From positions 1,116,001-1,180,000 of the forward strand of contig NZ_CP118615.1 of the NCBI RefSeq assembly GCF_028993575.1: 64,000 nucleotides of DNA, written 5' to 3'. Positions 8,688 through 15,916 of the stretch are shown one piece after another (position 1 is the first letter of the stretch; the number at the start of each line of letters is the position of its first letter). The position numbers and the translations under genes were made by a program. The DNA comes from Micromonospora cathayae (lineage in GTDB: Bacteria; Actinomycetota; Actinomycetes; Mycobacteriales; Micromonosporaceae). Under the pieces are notes generated by a model. It searched no databases, was not told the origin of the DNA, and saw nothing but the letters and a program-made list of their open reading frames with translations.

Positions 8688-10222
8688 CCGGTACGGACAC
8701 CCTGGTCTCCCGGTTCGTCGCCGTGGCGCGCGCCGACCCGGACCGGCCGGCTGTCAGCGACGGCGGGTTCAGCGTCCGGTACGCGGAGCTGGACGGCTGG
8801 TCGGACACGGTCTGCGCGGAACTGGTCCGGGCCGGGGCCCGGCCGGGTGATCTCGTCGGGATCTCGCTCCGGCGGGGTGCGCCGGTCGTGGCCGCCGTGC
8901 TCGGTGTGCTCAAGGCCGGCTGCGGGTACGTGCCTCTCGACCCGGACTATCCGGTGGCCCGGCTGCGCTTCATGATCGAGGACGCCGGCGTCGCGGCGGT
9001 GCTGGTCGACGACGGTACCCCCGCCGCCGTGGCGGACGGCACCACCGCCGTGCGGATGCCGGGCCCGGAGCAGCGGGCGACGGCTGGCCGGGGTGGCGAC
9101 GCGTCGGTGCCCGACGGTCTCGCCTACGTGATCTACACGTCCGGTTCGACCGGTGTCCCCAAGGGCGTGCCGATCCGGCACCGGCACGTGTTGGCGCTGC
9201 TGGACAGCGCCCGCCGGCACCTGCCGCTCGGGCCGGACGAGACCTGGACCCTTTTCCACTCGTACAGCTTCGACTTCTCGGTGTGGGAGATCTGGGGCGC
9301 GTTGCTGTTCGGCGGCCGGCTGGTGTGCGTGTCCGACCTGGTCCGGATCAGTGGCGACGCGTTCCACGACCTGCTGGTCCGGGAGCGGGTGACGATGGTG
9401 AACATCGTTCCCTCGGTCTTCCGCCACCTGCTGGTGGACAACGGGCGGCCGGCCGCCGAGCTGTCCGTCCGCCGCGTGGTCTTCGGCGGGGAGGCGGTGG
9501 ACCCGACGTCGGTCTCGCGCTGGCTCGCCCGGTTCGCGCCGGCCCGGCCACCCGAGATGATCAACATGTACGGCATCACCGAGTCGACGGTGCACGTCAC
9601 CTACCGCCGCATCACCGGGGCGGACCTGCGGCGGTCGGGTCCCGGGACGGTCATCGGCCGGCCGCTGGCCCACCTGTCGGTCACGCTCCGGGACGAGCAC
9701 GGCAGGCGGGTGCCGCCGGGCGAGCGGGGCGAGATGTACATCGCCGGCACCGGAGTGACCGACGGCTACCTGCGCCGCGAGGAGTTGTCCGCCGAGCGGT
9801 TCCCGCTGCTGGACGACGGCGCGGGGCCGGTGCGGTACTTCCGGTCCGGTGACCTCGCCTCCTGGTCGGACAGCGACGGCGGGCTGGTCTTCCACGGCCG
9901 GATCGACGACCAGGTGCAGTTCCTGGGTTTCCGGGTGGAACTGGGCGAGATCGAGAGCGCGCTGCGGGCCGCCCCGCTGGTCCGCGACGCCGCGGTCGTC
10001 CTCGACGAGGAGGCCGGCGAACCGGTGCTGTCCGCGTTCGTGGTGCCGGCCCCGGACGCCACGCTGGCGGTCCGGGAGCTGCGCCGGACCCTGCTGGCCA
10101 CCCTGCCCCGGCACATGGTGCCGAAGCGGATCCGGCGGATCGACGCGCTGCCCCGCACCTCGTCCGGCAAGACGGACCGCCGTGCCCTGCTGGCCCGCCC
10201 CGACGGCCACCCGTCGGGCTGA
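8684..10222 (+). CDS. free-standing NRPS adenylation enzyme, Thr-like pocket
   Basis: 512 aa: a complete adenylation enzyme without carrier domain. Motifs A3 (YTSGSTGVPKG), A4 (FDFSVWEIWG), A5 (NMYGITESTVHVT), A7 (YFRSGDLAS), A8 (GRIDDQVQFLGFRVELGE) and A10 lysine (TSSGKTDR) are all present. The pocket reads D-F-W-N-V-G-M-V-H-(K), as in the truncated enzyme at the left edge, so Thr is predicted for both. It would load the small carrier protein of the same operon. Last gene of the rightward unit, ending 18 bases from the convergent phosphonate operon. Confidence 0.93.
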   Translation: MTGTDTLVSRFVAVARADPDRPAVSDGGFSVRYAELDGWSDTVCAELVRAGARPGDLVGISLRRGAPVVAAVLGVLKAGCGYVPLDPDYPVARLRFMIEDAGVAAVLVDDGTPAAVADGTTAVRMPGPEQRATAGRGGDASVPDGLAYVIYTSGSTGVPKGVPIRHRHVLALLDSARRHLPLGPDETWTLFHSYSFDFSVWEIWGALLFGGRLVCVSDLVRISGDAFHDLLVRERVTMVNIVPSVFRHLLVDNGRPAAELSVRRVVFGGEAVDPTSVSRWLARFAPARPPEMINMYGITESTVHVTYRRITGADLRRSGPGTVIGRPLAHLSVTLRDEHGRRVPPGERGEMYIAGTGVTDGYLRREELSAERFPLLDDGAGPVRYFRSGDLASWSDSDGGLVFHGRIDDQVQFLGFRVELGEIESALRAAPLVRDAAVVLDEEAGEPVLSAFVVPAPDATLAVRELRRTLLATLPRHMVPKRIRRIDALPRTSSGKTDRRALLARPDGHPSG

Positions 10223-10239
10223 CGAGGCCCGGAGTCCGG

Positions 10240-11247
10240 CTACCGGGCCGCGAGTTCCGCCAGTACCCGGTCCCGCGTCGGCGCGTCGAGCAGGTCGACG
10301 TTCGCCCGGTAGCACCGCGCCGACCGGACCATCGCCCGCAGCCGCTCCTTCATCGCGGCCAGGCCGGCGGTGAAGGCGTCGAAGTCGGTGCCGTAGTGGA
10401 CGAAGAGGTCGTCCTTGAGCCCGTAGGTGGTGACCGCGAAGGCGAACTGGTCGAGGAAGGTCAGGACGCTCTCCCCGGCCACCCGCTCGAAGCTGTCCGG
10501 CTGCGCCGGGTTGTAGTCCACCACCACCAGGTTGCGGAGCCGGCCCTGCCGGGCCCCCCGGTCGCCGAACAACTGCTCCGGTCGGGCGATGTGGTCACCC
10601 GCCTCCATGTGCCGGGGCAGGTCGTACCGGTCGATCAGATCCGCGAACTGCCGGTCCCGGCGGACCCGGAGCGACGACGGTACGCCGTACACCGTGGCGT
10701 CGTCGGCGACGAGCGCGTGGGTGTTGGTCAGGAAGCTCGCCCCGGCCAGGCACGCCTGCACCAGAAAGACGGTCTTGCCTCCGCCGTTGCGGCCGACGAG
10801 GAGGGTCGCGTCCCCGTCGTCCTGGACGAACCCGCCCGCCTTGAGGTGGAGCAGCCCGGCGTCGGCGGAGTGCACGGTGAGGATGTGCTTCACGAAGTAC
10901 GGCCACACCGTCCGTTCGAGCTGCCGGCCGACCACCAGGAACCGCCGCCCGTTGGTGATCAGGTACGCCGGCTCGCCGAAGTAGTGCACCAGGTAGTAGC
11001 CGGCCCGGAACCGCTTGCCGCGGAAGGTCCGGTCCACCTGGGCCGCCACCGCTTCCAGGTCCACCGGGTCGCGGTCCTGGTCGATGCAGACCACCTCGTA
11101 GTCGTACCGCCCGTCGTCCGGTCCGACCTCGGCGAAGTACCCGTACGCCGGGAAGCTCTCCAGGTTCGTGGCGAGGCGTACCCGCACCACGTTCAGGTCG
11201 ACGACCGCGGCCGTCCGGATCGGCACGCTCGCCACGACGGGGTGCAT
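10240..11247 (-). CDS. HPr-kinase-like P-loop protein, FomB candidate
   Basis: 335 aa. A Walker A loop GRNGGGKT (152-159) is followed by THALVADD, an arrangement typical of HPr kinase/phosphorylase-like small-molecule kinases. It is the last gene of the fosfomycin-type operon, directly after fomA. In Streptomyces FomA makes fosfomycin monophosphate and FomB adds a second phosphate for self-resistance, so its position suggests the FomB role. I could not compare it with FomB itself, so the name is inferred from context and fold only. ATG with a strong AGGAGA site, 18 bases after fomA. Confidence 0.6.
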   Translation of the reverse strand: MHPVVASVPIRTAAVVDLNVVRVRLATNLESFPAYGYFAEVGPDDGRYDYEVVCIDQDRDPVDLEAVAAQVDRTFRGKRFRAGYYLVHYFGEPAYLITNGRRFLVVGRQLERTVWPYFVKHILTVHSADAGLLHLKAGGFVQDDGDATLLVGRNGGGKTVFLVQACLAGASFLTNTHALVADDATVYGVPSSLRVRRDRQFADLIDRYDLPRHMEAGDHIARPEQLFGDRGARQGRLRNLVVVDYNPAQPDSFERVAGESVLTFLDQFAFAVTTYGLKDDLFVHYGTDFDAFTAGLAAMKERLRAMVRSARCYRANVDLLDAPTRDRVLAELAAR

Positions 11248-11265
11248 CAGGTCTCCTGGTCGGTC

Positions 11266-12078
11266 TCAGGCGGCAGCGGCGGCGTCGACGCCGGCGATGC
11301 GGGTACGCGGCAGCCCGGCCGGCAGGTCGGCCGTCGGGGCGAAGAGGAAGTCCAGGTCGGCGACGGTGTGGTCACCCCGGAGGATGAAGCACTCCGCGCC
11401 GCCCCGGGCACAGGTCACCAGGGCGGCGAGCTTGGTGTGCATCGCGCCGGTGGAGTCCCAGGGGCTCTGCGTCCACAGCAGGTCGTAGGCGGGACCGGGA
11501 TCGTGGGCGTCCACCTCGGCCAGCACGTCCCCGCCGTCCCGGCCGTCGCGGAGGATGCCCGGCACGTCGGTCAGCACCACCGCCCGCATCCGGCCCGGCA
11601 CGACGGGCAGCAGCACCTCCGGCACCCGGTCGCTGGAGAACGACACCAGTTCCCCCTCCGTGGTGAGCAGGCAGTCGCCCGACAGCACCGGCAGCGCACC
11701 CCGGCCCAGCAGGCCCAGCAGCACGTCCGGGCAGGCCCGGGGCACGCCCTGCTCCAGCGTGCACATGGCGGCCAGTTGCAGGGGGAAGGCGTCCACCCCG
11801 GCCGCACGCAGGGCCTCCGTCCAGGCCCACTTCACGGTGAAGCACGCCTGGGTGAGCGCCACCAGCCCGAAGGCGTCGTCGTCACGTCGCTGTCTGATCG
11901 CGCCGTGCCCGAACGCCCCACCACCCACCACCACCGCGAGCCGGCCCGGGTGCCGGGCCACCAGGCCGGCGAGCAGTTCGGCGTACGCCCGGAGCACCTG
12001 CTGGTCCAGGCTGCCGGGTCGGCTCTTGTCGGAGAACAGGCTGCCGCCCACCTTCACGACGACGAAGTCCGGTGTCAA
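11266..12078 (-). CDS. fomA: FomA-type fosfomycin kinase (self-resistance)
   Basis: 270 aa amino-acid-kinase-fold protein. FomA phosphorylates the phosphonate of fosfomycin with ATP, giving an inactive monophosphate. Diagnostic segments as I remember the Streptomyces protein: MTPDF start, KVGGSLFS nucleotide loop, GGGAFGHGAIR, VDAFPLQLAAMCTL, FSSDRVPEVLLP and GAMHTKLAALVTCARGGAECF. The start codon is TTG at 12078 behind GAGGAGG; the MTPDF match supports it. It follows the cytidylyltransferase-FomD fusion by 45 bases in the phosphonate operon. A kinase this close to FomA argues that the product is fosfomycin or a near relative. Confidence 0.92.
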   Translation of the reverse strand: MTPDFVVVKVGGSLFSDKSRPGSLDQQVLRAYAELLAGLVARHPGRLAVVVGGGAFGHGAIRQRRDDDAFGLVALTQACFTVKWAWTEALRAAGVDAFPLQLAAMCTLEQGVPRACPDVLLGLLGRGALPVLSGDCLLTTEGELVSFSSDRVPEVLLPVVPGRMRAVVLTDVPGILRDGRDGGDVLAEVDAHDPGPAYDLLWTQSPWDSTGAMHTKLAALVTCARGGAECFILRGDHTVADLDFLFAPTADLPAGLPRTRIAGVDAAAAA

Positions 12079-12123
12079 TTGGCCTCCTCGGGAGGTCCCC
12101 GGCCGACAGGATCGGGCGTCAGG

Positions 12124-13587
12124 TCATTCGATGGGCCGCCAGGTGGACGGCGCGCGCCAGCGCGCCCAACTGCTGTGCCACCACGGTTCGCCACCGTCGA
12201 GCTGGGCGGCGATCCGGTCCGCTTCCCGGCGGACGGCGCTCGCCTCGTCGGCCGTCATGTCTCCCCTGTGGACGGCGGTTGCGAAGTTGTCCTGATCTTT
12301 CCACTGGTACCGACCGGACGGCAAGACCACCAGATCCAGAATGTAGTCGAGGGTGTCGAAACCCGTCACGGTACGGAGGAAGGGTGCCTGGAAGTTGACG
12401 TACCAGCCGGCGAAGTCGCCGTGCGTCGGATCGCGGAGCACCCACACCGCGTGGTGGTCGCCCGGCCGGTGCAACTGGACGACGTCCGGGCTCAGCCACC
12501 GGTCGCCGAGCTTCTGCCACGGGTGCGGGCCCCACCGGAACGGTCCGGACCCGAACCTGATCCGGGTGCCCTGCGCGAGGTGGACCGCCAGCAGGTCGGG
12601 CTGGTCGACGATGACGCGCACCGGGTACGCGCACCAGGTCCGGCCGTCGAGCACCTCCCGGTGTTCGATCACCTCGCCGAACGCCGCCGGTCGCGGCGGC
12701 GGGTTCCCGGTCGACGCCTCCGTCGGCGGAAGGCGGTCTACTACCGCTGCCACCGGCGCACCACCGCTCCGCCCTGCCACCGGGGCGGGCGGAACCGGCG
12801 GCGCGGCGGGCGGAGCGGACGGGGCCGGCGGTGGAGCAGGTGGGGCTGTCGGGGCGGACCGGCGGACCTGGTCCACCAGTCGCTGTGCCGCCGGCAGGTC
12901 GCCGGGGACGTCGACCTCGCACCACTCGCCGTCGAGGCAGTCGACCGGTTCGACGGCGAGTTCGTCGAGGACTCCGGTGAGCATGCGTTCGAACTGCACT
13001 GCGGGTACCGCCCCGAGGGTGGCCCGGCCGAGTTCGGCGAGCCGCCGTACCGTCCCGGGGCGGAACCGGAACACGCAGGCCGCCTCGCCGGTGCTGATCT
13101 CCTCCGGCAGGTCCTTGCCGAGGCGGGTGAGCCGCCCGGCCCTCGTCTCGGCACGCATGTCCCAGGCGCTGAAGGGCCGGGTCCGGTCCAGCGCGAACAG
13201 GTCGGCGTCCCGGTCCACCGCCATCCGGCGGACCAGCGCCGGGCTGACCAGCACGTCGGCGTAGGTCAGCAGCACCGGTCTCGCCCCGAGGCCGGCGGCC
13301 CCGAGGGCGAAGGAGTACGCGCTGTCCGTGGTCCGCCAGTCGGTGTTGTCGACGAACCGTACCGGCCCGGGGTAGCCGACGGCCGACACCGCCGCCCGCA
13401 CCTCGGCGGACCGGTGGCCGACGACCACGGTCAGCGGGGGTGCCCCCAACTGCCGCAGCACCTCGACGGTCCAGAGCAGCGGAGTGGTGTCGTGCACCGG
13501 CGCGAGCGCCTTGTGGACGTCCCCACCGCCGGCGGCGAACCTGCTGCCGCGTCCCGCGGCCAGGATCAGCACGTCGAGGTCGAGCAC
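12124..13587 (-). CDS. cytidylyltransferase fused to FomD-type DUF402 hydrolase
   Basis: 487 aa, two domains. Residues 1-240 are a nucleotidyltransferase (LILAAGRGSRF, then a Lys-containing HKALAP, and DVLVSP for the metal Asp), the activity that in Streptomyces is the N-terminal part of Fom1 and makes cytidylyl-2-hydroxyethylphosphonate. A Pro/Ala-rich linker spans about 244-303. Residues 305-487 are DUF402, as in FomD, which removes CMP after methylation (motifs FAGWYVNFQAP, DYILDLVV). So one chain carries the CMP-adding and CMP-removing steps that bracket the Fom3 methylation. Start: GTG at 13587 eight bases after GGAGG; the in-frame GTG at 13596 is an alternative. Confidence 0.88.
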   Translation of the reverse strand: MLDLDVLILAAGRGSRFAAGGGDVHKALAPVHDTTPLLWTVEVLRQLGAPPLTVVVGHRSAEVRAAVSAVGYPGPVRFVDNTDWRTTDSAYSFALGAAGLGARPVLLTYADVLVSPALVRRMAVDRDADLFALDRTRPFSAWDMRAETRAGRLTRLGKDLPEEISTGEAACVFRFRPGTVRRLAELGRATLGAVPAVQFERMLTGVLDELAVEPVDCLDGEWCEVDVPGDLPAAQRLVDQVRRSAPTAPPAPPPAPSAPPAAPPVPPAPVAGRSGGAPVAAVVDRLPPTEASTGNPPPRPAAFGEVIEHREVLDGRTWCAYPVRVIVDQPDLLAVHLAQGTRIRFGSGPFRWGPHPWQKLGDRWLSPDVVQLHRPGDHHAVWVLRDPTHGDFAGWYVNFQAPFLRTVTGFDTLDYILDLVVLPSGRYQWKDQDNFATAVHRGDMTADEASAVRREADRIAAQLDGGEPWWHSSWARWRAPSTWRPIE

Positions 13588-13628
13588 GGCCGTCACCTCC
13601 TTCCCCGGGCCACCGGCCACCGCCGGCT

Positions 13629-14222
13629 TCAGAAGTTCACCGCCAGCAGCCGGGCCGGACCCGAGCCCCGGGCGGCCGTGAAGGCGTGCCGGACGTACGG
13701 CTGGAGGTAGAGGCTCGACCCGGTGGGCAGGACGGCCTCGTGCGGCCGCGCGGGGTCGCCCCACTTCATGTGGATCTCACCGGAGAGCACGTAGATGAAC
13801 TCGTTGCCGGCGTGCCCGTCGTTGAACTTCGCCTCCGCCGGGTCGTCGACCAGCACGTCGACCACCAGCGGCACCAGCGACGGCACCTGCCGGGTACGCA
13901 CCAGGCAGTGGTACACGTAGTAGTCGACGCCGCCCCGCACCCCCTTGAGCACGGACCGGTCCTCGGGGCGCTGGATCAGGACCCCGGCGTCCAGGTCGTC
14001 CTCCACGTCGGGAGCCAGGTGCTCCAGCGACGTGCCGAGCACCTCGGCGAGCTTCATCAGCTGGGCGAGGGACAGGTCACCGACGTGCCGGCCCTGTTCC
14101 CAGTCGGCCAGTTCGGCGACCGGTACGCCGAGCCGCTCGGCCAGCCCGGCCTGGTCCAACTTCACCTGTTCCCGACGCTCCCGCAACTTGCTGGCGAAAG
14201 CCTGTTCGGCCATCACGGACAT
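13629..14222 (-). CDS. fom4: (S)-2-hydroxypropylphosphonate epoxidase HppE (Fom4)
   Basis: 197 aa; the Streptomyces enzyme is 198. N-terminal XRE-type helix-turn-helix fold (ERREQVKLDQAG, WEQGR), C-terminal cupin. Iron ligands are His137 and Glu141 in GHAGNEF and His179 in YVRHAFT; Lys21 matches the catalytic Lys23, and VDYYVYHCLVRT carries the conserved tyrosines. It is a non-heme iron peroxidase that closes the epoxide ring of fosfomycin, the last biosynthetic step. The ATG follows GGAGG by 8 bases. Conservation over its length is high enough that I consider this a true HppE and not just an XRE-cupin regulator. Confidence 0.95.
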   Translation of the reverse strand: MSVMAEQAFASKLRERREQVKLDQAGLAERLGVPVAELADWEQGRHVGDLSLAQLMKLAEVLGTSLEHLAPDVEDDLDAGVLIQRPEDRSVLKGVRGGVDYYVYHCLVRTRQVPSLVPLVVDVLVDDPAEAKFNDGHAGNEFIYVLSGEIHMKWGDPARPHEAVLPTGSSLYLQPYVRHAFTAARGSGPARLLAVNF

Positions 14223-14239
14223 CTCAGACACCTCCGGTA

Positions 14240-15862
14240 TCAGTACTTGTCGCTGTTCCACTGACGGGTCGAGTAGGAACGGACCCGGGACGCGTTGAAG
14301 TTCGCGTTGAACTTGGCGGCCAACGCGGCCACCTCCTCGCCGGACCACAGCCCGGGGACGTTGATGATTCCCTGCTTGTAGGTCATCCGGTACAGCGCCT
14401 CGTCCGCGTCGACGAACCGCTGCCGGATGCACTCCCGGAGCAGCTCGGAACCGACGATCGGCGAGGCGGCGAAGAAGGACGCGCTGCTGAACCCGGCCTC
14501 CTCGGCGTAGTCGTACGAGGCCTGCATCTCCGCCAGGCTCTCCCCCTCGTTACCGAACATCGGCGGCATGCCGATGATGAAGAACCCGTGGACGTGCATG
14601 CCGATGCTGCGCGCGTACCTGATCAGGTGGGCGGTGCGGGCCAGGTTCAGCGGCTTGCGGATCAGCTCCTTCAGCACCCGCTGCACGCCGCTCTCGATGG
14701 CGAACGTGACCTGGTAGGCGCCGGACTCGACCATCAGGTCGAGCAGCTCCTCGTCCATCCGCCACAGCGCGGTGCCCTGCGGCGTGGCCCACGGCAGCCC
14801 GATCGTCCGGAACGCCTTGAACAGCTCACGGGCATGGTCCATGTCGTTGGTGATGTTGTCGTCCTGGATGTGGAACTCGTCGATCCCGTACCGGTCCCGG
14901 AGCGCGACGATCTCGTCCACCACGTTCTGTACGCTGCGGCGGCGCAGCTTCTGCCCCCAGAAGTGGGTGGTCGTGCAGAACGTGCAGTGCGCGGTGCAGC
15001 CCCGGCTGGTGTAGACCTGACCCACCCGCGACCCGACCGTGTACGGCGACTGGTACGCCTTGATCTCGAAGTACCGCTCCATGTTGTACAGGTGCCAGGC
15101 GGGGAACGGGATGTGGTCGAGTTCGCCGTCCGCCCCGAGGATCGGCGACTCGCGTTTCACCTCCGGCCCGGCTGGCCGGGTCGAGCTGATCAGCGGAAGT
15201 TCCGGCTTGATCCGGACCGCGCCGGTGGCGTCGCGGTAGGCCAGCCCCTGGAGGGTGTCCTCGGCGATGCTGCCGTTGAGGTGTTCGATCCAGAGCAGGA
15301 ACGTCAGCTCCCCCTCGCCGAGGAAGACCACGTCCAGGTTCGGGTCCTCCAGGCACGCCTTCGGGAAGTACCGCGCGTGCGCGCCGCCCATCGCGGTCTT
15401 CGCCTCGGGTACCACCCGGTCGGCCAGGCGCAGCAGGTGGTGCACGTTGTCGGCCTGGTTGCTGAAGATGCTGGACACCCCGACGACGTCCGGGGCGAAC
15501 TCGCGCAGGACGGTGACGATGGCGTCGTCGTCCAGGCCGTAGCGGAGGAACTGCGGGTCGCCGTCCACCTCCCGGGCGTTGTCGTACCCCTCGGCGAAGA
15601 CGTCCAGCAGGCGTACCTCGTACCCGTACCGTTCCAGCACGGCGGCCAGGTAGCCGATACCGAGCGGGTAGGTGCAGCGCGGCAGGTCGTGGCGGTAGAG
15701 GGTGGCCGCCGGGTTCAGCAGCAGGATCTTCTGGAACCGGCGGCGGGCCGGGTCGCTGGCCACCGTGGGCAGGTCACCCCAGGAGATGGCGGGTTTGCCG
15801 TGCAGGGCGGATTCGGCGGATCCGAGCGCCCCGATGGTCAGCAGGTTCTTGTTGTCGGTCAT
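14240..15862 (-). CDS. fom3: cobalamin-dependent radical SAM C-methyltransferase Fom3
   Basis: 540 aa. The N-terminal Rossmann-like cobalamin domain (about 45-190) includes YPLGIGYLAAVLERYGYEV and GGAHARYFP. The radical SAM core has CTAHCTFC (Cys289, 293, 296) for the 4Fe-4S cluster. In the fosfomycin pathway Fom3 methylates C2 of cytidylyl-2-hydroxyethylphosphonate. It lies between the PPD-dehydrogenase fusion and HppE in the same operon, and the cytidylyltransferase needed to make its substrate is two genes downstream. About 18 bases separate it from fom4. Confidence 0.93.
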   Translation of the reverse strand: MTDNKNLLTIGALGSAESALHGKPAISWGDLPTVASDPARRRFQKILLLNPAATLYRHDLPRCTYPLGIGYLAAVLERYGYEVRLLDVFAEGYDNAREVDGDPQFLRYGLDDDAIVTVLREFAPDVVGVSSIFSNQADNVHHLLRLADRVVPEAKTAMGGAHARYFPKACLEDPNLDVVFLGEGELTFLLWIEHLNGSIAEDTLQGLAYRDATGAVRIKPELPLISSTRPAGPEVKRESPILGADGELDHIPFPAWHLYNMERYFEIKAYQSPYTVGSRVGQVYTSRGCTAHCTFCTTTHFWGQKLRRRSVQNVVDEIVALRDRYGIDEFHIQDDNITNDMDHARELFKAFRTIGLPWATPQGTALWRMDEELLDLMVESGAYQVTFAIESGVQRVLKELIRKPLNLARTAHLIRYARSIGMHVHGFFIIGMPPMFGNEGESLAEMQASYDYAEEAGFSSASFFAASPIVGSELLRECIRQRFVDADEALYRMTYKQGIINVPGLWSGEEVAALAAKFNANFNASRVRSYSTRQWNSDKY

Positions 15863-15916
15863 GCCGGACTAGCTCCTTCTGCCGTCGGCGGGTCGCTGGT
15901 CGAGGGTCACTGGGCG

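Noticed and set aside
13629..14222. HppE gene as a simple XRE-cupin transcription regulator
   Set aside because: Iron ligands, catalytic Lys and long identical stretches typical of the epoxidase are present, and its operon contains the rest of the fosfomycin pathway.
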